Shown here piece after piece: positions 1-13,700 of a DNA stretch of 64,000 nucleotides. Every line of letters begins with the position of its first letter. Positions within the stretch are counted from its first letter, which is position 1. Source of the stretch: Glebionis coronaria (lineage: Eukaryota; Streptophyta; Magnoliopsida; Asterales; Asteraceae); assembly GCA_025667525.1 (NCBI GenBank), contig CM046877.1, positions 291,892,364 to 291,956,363 of the forward strand, given 5' to 3'. Position numbers and translations under genes: made by a program. The notes below the pieces were generated by a model that worked only from the letters and a program-made list of their open reading frames with translations, did not search any database and was not told the origin of the DNA.

Positions 1-1754
1 TCCAAAACAGATCCTATGATATTATGATTCCAACAGTAAGCAAATTCAGAAACTATGAAGAATAAACCCCTTTTTCAGTTTTAATGGAGAAACGAAAGTA
101 CCTCTATACTATCTAGTTACTCAATAAAAGATGCAAATCGATCTTAACCTCTAATCCTACAGCTATGACATAATACTAATCATTACCAAACACTACTTAA
201 AAGAAGAAATATGAAAGATGAACAATGAAAGAGAAGATTAAAAGCAAGTAGACAAAATAAATGAACAAACAAGTAACATAGTAATGAATAATTAGGAAAC
301 AAGCAACAAATTAAACATTTAAGCTCATAAGCATATAGATAAAAGCAAAAGTAGTTTCAAAGCTATAGAGAGTAAAATGAAGGAAATTACTTACTCGAGG
401 GTCCAAATCTTAATCACTTCTAACACACAATCAACCAAGCATGTCAACTAAACTTTCTTACTCCTTAATCACCTAGAACCCACATGAGCTTCTCCGACAG
501 CTTATTGAACCAAAATATGAGAACTGAGAACTTTAGATGATCTCAAATCATCTACAAATCATCTACAAATCAACTACAAGCATCTTCCTTCCACTTGTCA
601 CGTATGCACACGCTTAAAATTGAGCTTATTGTCAGAAAGTACAAGATTAGCTTATGCTACAGTAGAATTAAGATATTTGTTGATTTAGGAGATTTTCTTA
701 AACAAAGATTTAAAATAAAATGTGTAACTGGATCAAAACCTGAAAATACTTTAAAAACAAGTGAAAAGACCAAAACGCAAGCTCTTTGTTAGAGAGCTTG
801 TGAATGGAGCTTGTGGAACACTAACTTTGGATGAAAACTTTGAATTTAGAAAAAACTTAGAGACAAGCAAAAATTAAATGGAAAAGTGAAAATAAAATGA
901 CAGAAAATTAACAAGGACAAGTGTTTAAATTGCACAAAATTAAATTTCATAAACTAAAAAAAACATGGAACTCAACTCTGAGTTTTTACATCAGAAGTTG
1001 GAACTAAAAAAAAGCATTGTTCATTTCTCCATTAACTAGTCAGAAAATGAAATACAATTTTTGGAACTCAAATATTCTTTCATTAACTTGTATAAAACAT
1101 TACAAAGAAAATTTAGAAAAATTTGGAACATTGAATATTTCTGCTAAGTCCTATATTTAAACAACAATGAATGAGATACAATGAAAACCTAGACGAATTT
1201 AAACTTCGCAAAGTGCCCTTCAAACGATCCTTGGAATATGCTATAAGATGCCATCTCTGATTTTGAATTTCTGATTGATTCTTGTGACCCATGTGATGTA
1301 GAAGCTTGAGTACATGATTTAATCCCTTCATTTGTTGTGTAAAACACGTTTTTGATCATAGCCGTGGATGTGGTCTTCAAATTCTGAAAAGTGAAAGTGA
1401 CTAATTGAAGGAGATGAGCTGGATTGGTCAATTCCTTGATGTGGCATCGAATATTATCACATGGGTGTGTCCTGTGTTGGGTGTCGAGCAAAAACCCTAA
1501 GATAAGTTGGGGAAAATCTTGTGGATTAGCCCAATTAATACTAGAGATGGATTAGGGTTCATAGTAGTAGCAGGGTGTTGTTTGATTAAGATTAGGGAAG
1601 GATTAGTTATAAAACATGTTTCCCACTATCTAAATATTTTAAGCTAATTTGAACTTTCAAACTTACCACTTTTGGTCCCCTGTTTTCCCAAAACTTTGCA
1701 ATTGAAGTATGACCAGCTGTTGTCTTTTTCCTTTTGTATAAACTTAGGATAAGT
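1..1754 (-). other. AT-rich LTR-like segment, probable outer part of old element D
   Basis: No coding region is supported here; the short open frames look like chance. The composition and layout (A-rich stretches, a region resembling a minus-strand promoter, then a flank that resumes after element A) resemble an LTR on the minus strand. The 5-bp duplication TAAGT at 1750-1754 recurs at 14198-14202, so this segment was continuous with 14203-14609 before element A inserted. I infer that it is the 3' LTR of element D. I could not align it with the D 5' LTR piece at 18950-19318, so the assignment is tentative. Confidence 0.35.
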
Positions 1755-4700
1755 TGTGACAATCCGTCAATTTATGATCGATATTTTATTCTCAATATTT
1801 ATTTGAAAACATTATTTTAATGTTACAATATGAACTCACTTATTTTTGGGAAGAAATTTAGATTTACGTCTTGAAGTAGCATCGACTACGTCTAAACCGG
1901 AGGATTCTACGTTACGTGCTTACGTTTGCATACACCGTCTTTGGTGACAGCCCGACATTTCAGAAAATAAATTTGTCCGTGAATATTATTTTGAGATTTT
2001 AAATTTGTGTTGGTTCATAAACTCACAAATTTACGAGAAGAAATTAGGACTTACGATTTTAATTTAACGTCCTTTACGACTAAACCGGAAACCCTAGGAT
2101 TACGTATTTACGTTTTCGAACTCCGTTTTTGATGAGACAATTTTTATTGGATTCGTTTTGTGACGTTGATTCACAATTTATAAAAACGTTTTTCGTAAAA
2201 CGACCCGAGGGCACGCAAATCGAGGAAACTAGAATCGAGGAATACCCGTAAATTAGTGGGATGAGACAAGTATACACTTGTCCCACCCCACTATATGGGA
2301 AGGCTACACAAGTGACACCACACTTGTGATGTGTCAAGCTTGTAGCAACAAGCTTACACTTGTTGCTTAAGGCTTACAAAGTAAGCTACATTTCCCACTA
2401 ACCTAACAAAACCACCTCAAACTTCCCATTAGCTTCCATTCTTACATGCAAAAACCACACAACACTCCTAGCTCTCTCTAAAATTCGTCCCATCTCCACC
2501 AAGAACACCCTAATTTGATCAATTTTAACCACAAACATTTGTTATAATTAACATATGTTAATCTCCATTCAAAGAGATGAAGATTGGTGCAAGTTTTAAC
2601 ATCCAAGGAGAAGTTTTGTTGGTGTCTTGGGGCTGATTTCTCAAGGAGTTTTCATGAAGAAAAAGGGCTGATTTTTGGAGGAATCTACAAATACTTGGTG
2701 ATCCTAGAAGTGGTGTTGATATCTCATAAGATTGGTTACCCAAAACCATGTCTTGTTCATCCAAAAGCTCATCATTTCATCACTTTGGTGGTATAAAGAT
2801 TGTCCTCCTCATCCTCTTGATATTTTTGATTATGTAATCTTGTATTTCTTTCACTTATGTATATGTATATGATGATGAATGATGATTAAAAATGTTATGT
2901 GGGGATTTGGTGTTGATAAACATGATTAAAAAGGTGAAAAACTATAAAGAACAAGGCTAAAATCTTGCTTAAAAGTGATGGCTGTATAAAACAGTAAAGA
3001 AACAGGTCATGGACTGATAAAATGATGAAGTAGAATCCATTTACAGTAAGCTATATGTCTTGTACACATGTGAGAGTTGGTCATGCAATGGAATCATTGT
3101 AATGAGTGAGATATGATCAAAACAAGTTTAAGGTATAAATCTGAGTTCACTGTTTTGGACGATTTTTAGAAAATATTTATAAGATGATTCAGCAGTAGCT
3201 ATAGAATAGTTAAATGTAGCACATATCATGTAGTTTATGTGATAAACATTTGAGCTTCTATCTCCATAAAGAACTCAAGATATGGCAGTTTTGGTGAAAG
3301 TGAAGATAAAAATCAGATTTTTGGAAATTAAAGAATAATACTATTATATAAGCACTCACATTTTAATGTATAAAATGTAAAATAAAAACCCACTAACTTA
3401 TAAAATTTATTTATATAAATATATAAAAGCTTAATTAAATGGATAAATTATATAAATGGTGGTGAAATAATGTTTATAAGTAATAAAAACTATAAACTTG
3501 ATTTTTACGACTTTTTCGGCTATCGCCGTAAAATTAACGTTTTTCGCCAAATAAAACTTAGACGACCAAACCCGTCTAATGTAAAGTTTATAAAAGTCAT
3601 ATACTGATATATAAGTATCAAATACAAGTAAAAACCGATAAAAACCCGAACTATAAGAAATACGGACGTTAACGGACTAAATTAACGTTATTGACTAATA
3701 ATACAACAAAAATGGACTAAAACACTTATAAACTTATTATTGGGCTTAACCCATTTAGGCCCAACTTGTAAAGTGTAGATACTGATAATGTAAGTATAAC
3801 AAGGATTAATACAAGTTAAGAACTTATAATAAGCTTATAGAACTTAAAACGTGTAAATAAGTAAAACTAGTAAACTAGTATAAAAGTTATCGACATATAA
3901 CACTAAAATGAGTAAACGAGAATATGTAAACCCACTTGATCATCATATATATATATATAATCATCATATGTATACATAATTAATATTTTTATAAATTCAT
4001 TGGACATGAGTCTAAGACGAGTATTATTTGTCTAGGTTTCCGTGATTGAAGCACGTACCGTACGTCCGAATTGTCGATCACCCGCCTTCCCACATCAACG
4101 TGAGTTCATAGCCTCGCACTCTTTTAAATGTTTTTATGAAATGTTTTATAAACCCGCGAGGGAGATAACATGTTAGTTTTTATAAAATAGGACACCATTT
4201 GTCCCGATTGTTTGTTTATTGATTTTGGACCCGAATGATTGAATGACCCGATTGTATGACCCGATAAATGATTAAAGGACCCGATAGATGAAATTAAATG
4301 GATTATTAAAGTTAGGTTATGTCACTAAAAGTCCCATTAGCATGAATTGTGAACTACCGGGATTTGGTAGACGCTTATGCATTTAATAGTACTATTTGGG
4401 GACGATCACCCCAGTTCGCGCCTTGACGGTTGATCCCCGTCGTGCCACATTGATTGGTAAGCGAATTTATGTATGAGAAGATTTCCATAGCGTGACCTTT
4501 GTGACGACACGCTACTTTAGATGGGCAAAATTGGTATCGGGTTAGCTACCCGTTGTTGTTTTATTAAGGTAACAATGTCATGCGGCTTATAATAATCCAA
4601 AACACCGAAATATTACTAGACGCTCCGAATTACGATGTATTGCCTGACTAGCAATACAGGGTCATATTATTGATATTATGTTTGTGTTTTGGTTTTCATA

Positions 4701-5253
4701 ACCATATTCATATAACGGTTTTTATTTTCATACAACGTTATAAGACGTATTGTATAATTGTTTTTACGACATTGGCTCGTATAATGATTTTTAGGGCAAA
4801 AGCCTATATTATGATTTTCGATAAGGATTTGTATAAAATGATTTTGGCTATTTCATGTCCTATCAAAACGATTTGTACAAAATGATTTTCAGTAATACTT
4901 TTATACTGATATTATATTGATGGAATTTATTAAACTCTATGAATTCACTCGGCGTTATCGCTGACCTTTTCTTTTAACATGTTTTATCTCAGGTACTTGA
5001 AGGTAATTCTCGGGAAGACGACAAGAATTCATGGCCCGCACTTAAACAATATTTTTCCATTCAAATACTTTGTAAAACTTTGTTTGAAATAATATGACTT
5101 GGGACCGATGTAACTTTGTTGTTTATGAATGGAAATGATTTAATATTAAACGACGCGATTTTTATGCGTTGTCTATGATGTAAGTAATGTGTTATCCCGT
5201 AACACCAACTAGTCTTCCGCTGTACTAAGTTGCATAAATTTGGGGGTGTTACA
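1755..5253 (+). repeat. Element A 5' LTR
   Basis: A 3,499-bp LTR beginning TGTGACAATCC and ending GGGGTGTTACA. It is nearly identical to 10701-14197, with about 20 differences by eye. It contains a CT-rich stretch around 2470-2510 that could lie near the transcription start. Small open frames on either strand (such as around 2584-2796) are conserved only because the LTRs are recent copies; I see no recognisable protein in them. Confidence 0.95.
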
Positions 5254-5256
5254 GTT

Positions 5257-5268
5257 TGGTACCAGAGC
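5257..5268 (+). other. Element A primer binding site
   Basis: The 12-mer TGGTACCAGAGC begins 3 nt after the LTR end. It matches the complement of the 3' end of initiator methionine tRNA (TGGTATCAGAGC) with one mismatch. Element B has the perfect form at the same place, which supports the assignment. Confidence 0.85.
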
Positions 5269-5699
5269 TCTCGTTATAGAGAACGAAAGATTTTTAAAAC
5301 CAAGGTTTTAAATAAAACATTTCAAAATCTTTTAACTATAAACATTTTTCACAAAATGTCTAAAAATCTTTTGACTATAACGGCGCCGAAGAATTCCCGA
5401 GTTACCGACAAGGCCAGACTGAGAAGTGTTATTTTAATATATATAACTTGGATTATATATATATGATGTAATTTTATTACATGATTGTTTGATGATTATT
5501 TTGATTTTTATACGAGGTATTTATACGACGTAGATTGTCACAAGGAACCCTAAATCCCCTAGTAAATTAATCGAAGCTATTCTCGTAGGAATTCTAGCTA
5601 TCCTAGATCTAAACCAAGTTGTGGATATTTATGATCCCGACAAATGGTTGATATTCGTAGAAATGTAGATATTAGTTTATTGCGATATTGAAAAAGAAT

Positions 5700-6900
5700 T
5701 GGCGAGATTAAATCTGATATCGATGACATGACGATCTTTCCTTATAGAGTGGAGTTTGACAAAACGTTACCACCCAGAAAGATGTCATCTGATTCGTTGT
5801 CACCCAATTCTTAAATTGAAATCGAAAGGGTGAATGTTGCACTTGAGGCTGTTATTGGAACCATTACCCAAAAGCCTCATGCCACTAGTACCTTTCCGAG
5901 AAATCTGATTGAATGTGTGAGTCATCTCATGCTAGTGACTCATTTGATAATTGTTGTTGTAAGAGCTATAGGATTGGAATTAAGTGTTATTCATAATGAG
6001 CTTATATTTCCCTTTTAAGGCCTAAGAATAAAGATTGAAAGTATTGGAGAATGAGGTAGGATATCGAATTGAGTATGAAATTGGTTGAAACTTGAATAAA
6101 GTAAAATTTAACTTGTATGAAATATGAGATTGTTAAGAGGAAATCGTTAAGTTTTGTGATTGAATTATAAGGTTTTAATTGATTGATAGTTCGTGTTAAG
6201 TGTTGTTCCTAGGCCATTGTCCACTAACGAGGATGCCCAGTGTCCAAGAAATAAATTGAAGAAATCTTCTTCTGAATTGAGACCGATGGATCTTCTGGGA
6301 CATGTGGAACACCTAATGACTCTTGTAGATTAGTATTCATTGTGGTATCTTTTCAAAATCCCTAACCTAACTGAGACATCAGTTGGTAGGATGAGTTCTG
6401 AAAATTGTATGACATAGTGACACGTAATGTGTTACGGTACAATTTTGACTTGTTTGTGATTAATGAAAAGACTACCTCTGATTGCTAAATTCTACGTGTA
6501 TCGATGTTATCTATCCTTTATTGCTTCATCCTAGTGTTCGCATTAGTAATCCAACTATTGAACACGTACTCATCTTGATTTGAGTTACGTTGTGGATTAT
6601 TCTCTTTGTATTCCTGAGTGCCATCGAAGTCATGAACCTCATGATTATTTGGCTAAAGCTCATTTCCTATCATATCGTAGTTAATTCTTGGTGAACAAGC
6701 TTTCATCACTCTTTTGCAGGTCACACATTGTTTTTATAAAGTTAAAACGATATCCTTTGAGAAAATTTAATTTTCATCACAATAAGGATTACTTAAAGTG
6801 AGAATTATAAGTGATTGATATCAAAATGAAGTTGTTTATGAGACGCTTTGGAAAACTTAATTGTTTTCATAACAAAGAAAATCTTTGTAAATTTATTTTT
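5700..6900 (+). pseudogene. Element A gag remnant
   Basis: This region lies where gag belongs, between the PBS and the protease/RT remnants. A short run reading PPRKMSSDS near 5770 resembles the start of Tekay-type gag proteins. Beyond that I see only a 62-residue open frame (5830-6018) and no intact capsid or zinc-knuckle motif. Element B carries a collinear sequence at about 42000-43000 with the same general decay. The assignment rests mainly on position. Confidence 0.4.
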
Positions 6901-7879
6901 ATTCTTATTTAAGAATGAAGCATGAAAATGTTTTTATTATAAACATGATTATAAAATTTTGACGAACTGAGAATTGCATCGTTAATCTTGAAATTGTATA
7001 TAGTTGCGCGCCTACATACAATTCGGAATGGACTATGCAAGACTGATTAGTAGTCACCATAAAACTAAATGAATAAACACTACATTTTCCTTGAAGATTG
7101 TGAAAGATTAAATTTTATGAGATCTGCAAGAAGTGAAAAATAGGGACATAGTGTTAGGGACACCTACATATGTGCCTGTAGCATCCATTCTTCTGAGTTG
7201 AATCTACTCATCTGTGGAAATTGTCTTATTTGACAATTGAAAATTCTTTCTTGTCCAATTCTCCCGTAGTGAGATTCTTAGGAAAAGTATCTGATTACCG
7301 AGTGTTGATACCCGACTGGATGTATTGACGTTCTTATCATTTCTTTTGATTTGATTTCATTTGAATGACCTGGGTAACGATCCGAGGATCTTTCGAATGC
7401 GTACTCAAATTATGAAAACATGGGATATATTCATACTCGTTAAATGTTTTCGTATGTATCTGATTTGAAATTCTCTCGCATAGATTATGCGTTAACCTTA
7501 CTCTTTTAATAGTAGTTGTGTCTCCAGATATCCCTGAAATTGTGAAGGATTATGAGTTATTATTAGACTTTTGAGAAGTTCACATCTTATTGACGGCAAT
7601 AAAACTGGAAAGTTGGTAATGCCAGTAGAATGGATTGATTGATTATGACATGACGACATTGTCTTAATTGGTGGGAAATCGAATAGAATTCCCCTAAATG
7701 ATAAGATGTTGATTATCAAAAGTGATCTAAATAATTCTTGATGGATGACCATATCCTGTACTAAGACTTAAAATTATACCGCGAATGGTTGTGAATTAGT
7801 CATAGATATTATAATCTAGAAGAACCTAATATGAATTTATTAAAAGATGTTTTCGTTATCTGAAACTTTAGTAGGTATT

Positions 7880-8450
7880 TATTGGTAAATTACCTAAACT
7901 TTCACCACTAAGGCAGATTGAAAACTGGTATTGATTATATTATCGATGCTGCACCTGTGGCTTGTGCACTGTACGTCAGCACCATCTGAATTTAAGGAAT
8001 TACCGTACAACTGAGAGAGTTGACGGAGAAAGATTTTATTAATACCAAGCCTGTCATCCTGAAGAGCTATGGTGTTATCATTTCTTATATTTATAGATTA
8101 CTGTGACTGAGTAAATCGACAATCGAAAACGATATCCATAACTCGAAATGGAAGATTTTTTCGATCATTTACAAGGTTCTAGCGTATGTTTTAAAGATTT
8201 GATCCACGGCATGGTTATCGTCAACTTCGCATCTGCGAAAAAGATTATGTATTCCAATCACTACATCCAGAACTTGTAATGAACAGTATGAGTTTCACGT
8301 GATGTCGTTTGGATTGACTAATACACATGTAGCATTCATAAATATGGTGAATCACGTGTGTAGGCTGTAATTTGATAAATTCATGCTCGTGATCATTAAG
8401 GACTATATGTTTGTTTATAAGAATAAGAATGAGTTAATAATTAATTATAG
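7880..8450 (+). pseudogene. Element A reverse transcriptase remnant
   Basis: Read across frames, this stretch follows the Ty3/gypsy RT order: a PPLRQIE-like protease-RT linker near 7905, then a segment corresponding to the IDYRELNKLT region near 8090, a FSKIDLRSGYHQLR-like stretch with frame changes (8150-8230), an EFHVMSFGLTN match near 8290, and a decayed catalytic region near 8390-8440 where the usual IDDIL is not preserved. Stop codons and frameshifts are frequent. It cannot encode a working polymerase. The same stops, for example the TAA just before the FDKF stretch, occur in element B at 44640-44660. Confidence 0.8.
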
Positions 8451-8703
8451 ATTGCCCTGAATTGGCCGAACAATTAAAAATTGTACCTTGAATATTTAAC
8501 ATAAGACTTAAGACTTAATTCTTTACATGATTTAACCATGTGATTAATAGATAATGGAATATAAAATGACTCTTCAAAAATTAAGAGCCCTTTTAAGAAC
8601 TTTGAGTTATACTAAAAAGAAAGTGCAAATATATTTTGACAAATGTTTTAACAAAGGATTTTAAGGGATTATTCCCTTACACACAAACCATTTAACTAAA
8701 CTT

Positions 8704-8720
8704 CTGTTTAGGGGTAAATG
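8704..8720 (+). other. Internal copy of the element A polypurine-type tract
   Basis: The 17-mer CTGTTTAGGGGTAAATG is an exact copy of the sequence directly upstream of the 3' LTR (10683-10699). It lies between the RT and integrase remnants. Element B has the same duplicated pair at 44982-44998 and 46930-46946. It could be a central polypurine tract or the scar of an old recombination. Confidence 0.6.
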
Positions 8721-9559
8721 TTTGTGTATACCTCAAGATAACTTAAGAAGAATTGAGGAAAACATTTAAACCATAACTTGAAATTTGAAACAATAATTTT
8801 TGCTTTTCCACTAAGAAAATTTTTGACCAAAGTATAAACAAAGGTTTTTCGAACATTTACGAATCTTAATAAATATTTTCAATAAATCAACAAAAATCTT
8901 GTTAATTAAATTCAAATTTATTTTGAACATTTTATATAATTGGTCGAACTAAGAAATTTAAAACTTTTACGTTTACGCTTCATAAAAATTAACTAATAAC
9001 TATTTAATTAGTTGTAATAATTATCAACACTTTAAAACGTCAGATTGAGTAAAACTGATAAAAATGATAGTTGAGACGAAACTGAAACATAAAAGATATG
9101 AAGAAAGAATTTTGAATAAATACAGTTATGATATTTATTTCATCAGGAGAAAGTGAACATAATTACTGACGCATAATATAGAAAGAATATCTGAGTGAAT
9201 TGTGGACATGATAATTATATCATCATGAGAAGTGAATATAGATACCGACACAATATGTATAAAAGATAAAGAACCAATTAGGACATGTTCTTTAATAACG
9301 AAGGTGCAAAATAAATTGCCGAACGATATAAAAATAAACAGTTTGTAAAAAGGATAATATAAATAATAAAGAGTGGTTCGCGGCTAATGTGAACCATTAG
9401 AATTGAGAAGCCGATAGCGTTAAATGTATAAAAGGCCACTTGTGGTTACCTAAATATGGAGATTGTGAGATATAGTATGTTGGAATTTGTAAGTATAAGT
9501 ATTCTATTTATGTCATTTATGACTAAAAGTATCTTTGTCTGAAGAAGTTGTACTAATGA

Positions 9560-9960
9560 CAATTATGAAGGCAAACATCGCCTCATACATTAGTAAACGT
9601 CTAGCTATTGCTAAGGTCATCATCTGAATTTGATTCGATTTGGGTCATCGTCGACAGACTGACCAAATCTGCTAATATCATTTCCGTTAATGATAAATGC
9701 AAAAGAGTTATGTAAACATAGTGTGCTTGTATCGAACATCTTTATCAAGATCCTCGCTTCGCATCGAATTTCTAGAGATTTGCTCAGAAGTCATTGTGAA
9801 CGAATCTTGATGAGAGTACTATGTACCACCCCAAATCGAAGGGACGAGGTAAAGTAACGATACAAAATACTATAAGTGTTGCTTTATGTTTGAACGATTG
9901 ACCTTTGGTGATAGACTGTAAAATCGTTTTCCTTTGGAGAGATTATCATTGATAATTATC
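9560..9960 (+). pseudogene. Element A integrase remnant
   Basis: Reading across frames gives ADIASYISKRLAIAKV, which resembles the end of the integrase zinc-binding domain, then DSIWVIVDRLTKSAN (9640-9680), a stretch like DPRFASNF near 9750-9770, and STMYHPKSKGRGKVTIQ near 9810-9860 (the STAYHPQTDGQ motif of the family). Compared with known Tekay-type integrases, a block of roughly 35 codons between the AKV and DSIWVI motifs is missing. That block normally carries the first catalytic aspartate. Element B lacks the same block. Frameshifts and stops disable the rest. Confidence 0.75.
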
Positions 9961-10682
9961 GTATTAGGATTGAGATGTAATCTTGTTAGGATCTAAATAT
10001 TAGAGCATCTGTAAGCAGGAGTTGAGATAAAGACACCCGAGATACACCCATTGTGAGTTGGACATGTCTTTTAGGTTTAAGGTTTCCTATGATGGCAAAC
10101 CTAACCTTACAAAATACCCGACCCGCGAAATCTGAAATGATTATTGAAATTAGGATTTGATTATTGACTGCCGGTAGTGGGCAAGAGGTTATGTGAATGT
10201 GAAATGTAGATCTTGAAGTGCCAAATGGGTAGCGAAGTTATGCCACAATTTTTAATCTTGGAAAAATGGATTCATGATCTGACAAATCATGGGATATAAA
10301 TCCCTGTTGTATGGGACCATTGATATGATGTAAAAGATTGGTTTGAAAGGCATATAAGCTGGATCTACCCTAGGACTTCAAAGACTGCGTGAATTATGTT
10401 TCGTATATCAAACTTGATGGAATATCTATCAAGTGAAAATCTGATCATTCTTAATAGAGCTTAGATCGACGAAAAGTTGCATTCATCAAAAACCCGTGAA
10501 CATCATGGATAGAGAAAGTAAGTCAACATTAAGCCTGATCTTATTCCCGTAGTTATGTTTGATGAAACTCGCGTATTGTAATGAATTGCACTTGTGAGAA
10601 AAGACCGGGTGTGGAGGAAATACCCACATGGCTTTAACTCAATAAGAAGCGAGTAGTAAGATGATCTTTGAGGACAAAGATC
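9961..10682 (+). other. Element A 3' internal region, no recognisable domain
   Basis: This should hold the integrase C-terminus and chromodomain in a complete Tekay element. I could not recognise either with confidence. The sequence is collinear with element B at about 46200-46929. Confidence 0.5.
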
Positions 10683-10700
10683 CTGTTTAGGGGTAAATGC
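10683..10700 (+). other. Element A polypurine tract for plus-strand priming
   Basis: The motif CTGTTTAGGGGTAAATGC ends exactly at the start of the 3' LTR. It takes the place of a PPT, though it is less purine-rich than usual (core AGGGGTAAA). Confidence 0.75.
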
Positions 10701-13700
10701 TGTGACAATCCGTCAATTTATGATCGATATTTTATTCTATATATTTATTTGAAAACATTATTTTAATGTTACAATATGAACTCACTTATTTTTGGGAAGA
10801 AATTTAGATTTACGTCTTGAAGTAGCATCGACTACGTCTAAACCGGAGGATTCTACGTTACGTGCTTACGTTTGCATACACCGTCTTTGGTGACAGTCCG
10901 ACATTTCAGAAAATAAATTTGTCCGTGAATATTATTTTGAGATTTTAAATTTGTGTTGGTTCATAAACTCACAAATTTACGAGAAAAAATTAGGACTTAC
11001 GATTTTAATTTAACGTCCTTTACGACTAAACCGGAAACCCTAGGATTACGTATTTACGTTTTCGAACTCCGTTTTTGATGAGACAATTTTTATTGGATTC
11101 GTTTTGTGACGTTGATTCACAATTTATAAAAACATTTTTCGTAAAACGACCCGAGGGCACGCAAATCGAGGAAACTAGAATCGAGGAATACCCGTAAATT
11201 AGTGGGATGAGACAAGTATACACTTGTCCCACCCCACTATATGGGAAGGCTACACAAGTGACATCACACTTGTGATGTGTCAAGCTTGTAGCAACAAGCT
11301 TACACTTGTTGCTTAAGGCTTACAAAGTAAGCTACATTTCCCACTAACCTAACAAAACCACCTCAAACTTCCCATTAGCTTCCATTCTTACATGCAAAAA
11401 CCACACAACACTCCTAGCTCTCTCTAAAATTCGTCCCATCTCCACCAAGAACACCCTAATTTGATCAATTTTAACCACAAACATTTGTTATAATTAACAT
11501 ATGTTAATCTCCATTCAAAGAGATGAAGATTGGTGCAAGTTTTAACATCCAAGGAGAAGTTTTGTTGGTGTCTTGGGGCTGATTTATCAAGGAGTTTTCA
11601 TGAAGAAAAAGGGCTGATTTTTGGAGGAATCTACAAATACTTGGTGATCCTAGAAGTGGTGTTGATATCTCATAAGATTGGTTACCCAAAACCATGTCTT
11701 GTTCATCCAAAAGCTCATCATTTCATCACTTTGGTGGTATAAAGATTGTCCTCCTCATCCTCTTGATATTTTTGATTATGTAATCTTGTATTTCTTTCAC
11801 TTATGTATATGTATATGATGATGAATGATGATTAAAAATGTTATGTGGGGATTTGGTGTTGATAAACATGATTAAAAAGGTGAAAAACTATAAAGAACAA
11901 GGCTAAAATCTTGCTTAAAAGTGATGGCTGTATAAAACAGTAAAGAAACAGGTCATGGACTGATAAAATGATGAAGTAGAATCCATTTACAGTAAGCTAT
12001 ATGTCTTGTACACATGTGAGAGTTGGTCATGCAATGGAATCATTGTAATGAGTGAGATATGATCAAAACAAGTTTAAGGTATAAATCTGAGTTCACTGTT
12101 TTGGACGATTTTTAGAAAATATTTATAAGATGATTCAGCAGTAGCTATAGAATAGTTAAATGTAGCACATATCATGTAGTTTATGTGATAAACATTTGAG
12201 CTTCTATCTCCATAAAGAACTCAAGATATGGCAGTTTTGGTGAAAGTGAAGATAAAAATCAGATTTTTGGAAATTAAAGAATAATACTATTATATAAGCA
12301 CTCACATTTTAATGTATAAAATGTAAAATAAAAACCCACTAACTTATAAAATTTATTTATATAAATATATAAAAGCTTAATTAAATGGATAAATTATATA
12401 AATGGTGGTGAAATAATGTTTATAAGTAATAAAAACTATAAACTTGATTTTTACGACTTTTTCGGCTATCGCCGTAAAATTAACGTTTTTCGCCAAATAA
12501 AACTTAGACGACCAAACCCGTCTAATGTAAAGTTTATAAAAGTCATATACTGATATATAAGTATCAAATACAAGTAAAAACCGATAAAAACTCGAACTAT
12601 AAGAAATACGGACGTTAACGGACTAAATTAACGTTATTGACTAATAATACAACAAAAATGGACTAAAACACTTATAAACTTATTATTGGGCTTAACCCAT
12701 TTAGGCCCAACTTGTAAAGTGTAGATACTGATAATGTAAGTATAACAAGGATTAATACAAGTTAAGAACTTATAATAAGCTTATAGAACTTAAAACGTGT
12801 AAATAAGTAAAACTAGTAAACTAGTATAAAAGTTATCGACATATAACACTAAAATGAGTAAACGAGAATATGTAAACCCACTTGATCATCATATATATAT
12901 ATAATCATCATATGTATACATAATTAATATTTTTATAAAGTCATTGGACATGAGTCTAAGACGAGTATTATTTGTCTAGGTTTCCGTGATTGAAGCACGT
13001 ACCGTACGTCCGAATTGCCGATCACCCGCCTTCCCACATCAACGTGAGTTCATAGCCTCGCACTCTTTTAAATGTTTTTATGAAATGTTTTATAAACCCG
13101 CGAGGGAGATAACATGTTAGTTTTTATAAAATAGGTTACCATTTGTCCCGATTGTTTGTTTATTGATTTTGGACCCGAATGATTGAATGACCCGATTGTA
13201 TGACCCGATAAATGATTAAAGGACCCGATAGATGAAATTAAATGGATTATTAAAGTTAGGTTATGTCACTAAAAGTCCCATTAGCATGAATTGTGAACTA
13301 CCGGGATTTGGTAGACGCTTATGCATTTAATAGTACTATTTGGGGACGATCACCCCAGTTCGCGCCTTGACGGTTGATCCCCGTCGTGCCACATTGATTG
13401 GTAAGCGAATTTATGTATGAGAAGATTTCCATAGCGTGACCTTTGTGACGACACGCTACTTTAGATGGGCAAAATTGGTATCGGGTTAGCTACCCGTTGT
13501 TGTTTTATTAAGGTAACAATGTCATGCGGCTTATAATAATCCAAAACACCAAAATATTACTAGACGCTCCGAATTACGATGTATTGCCTGACTAGCAATA
13601 CAGGGTCATACTATTGATATTATGTTTGTGTTTTGGTTTTCATAACCATATTCATATAACGGTTTTTATTTTCATACAACGTTATAAGACGTATTGTATA

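Noticed and set aside
2080..2337. Conserved open frame on the minus strand, repeated at 11026-11283 and in altered form at 38411 and 47262
   Set aside because: It lies wholly inside the LTRs of elements A and B. Conservation follows from recent LTR duplication, and it has no recognisable domain or start context.
2584..2796. 70-codon open frame on the + strand, repeated at 11530-11742
   Set aside because: Also LTR-internal. The element B LTRs do not keep it open, so it is unlikely to be a gene.
5882..5895. CACTAGTACC as a left CACTA terminus
   Set aside because: It does not continue as the TIR (AAAAAATGG) and lies within the element A internal region; the B copy at about 42177 is the same.
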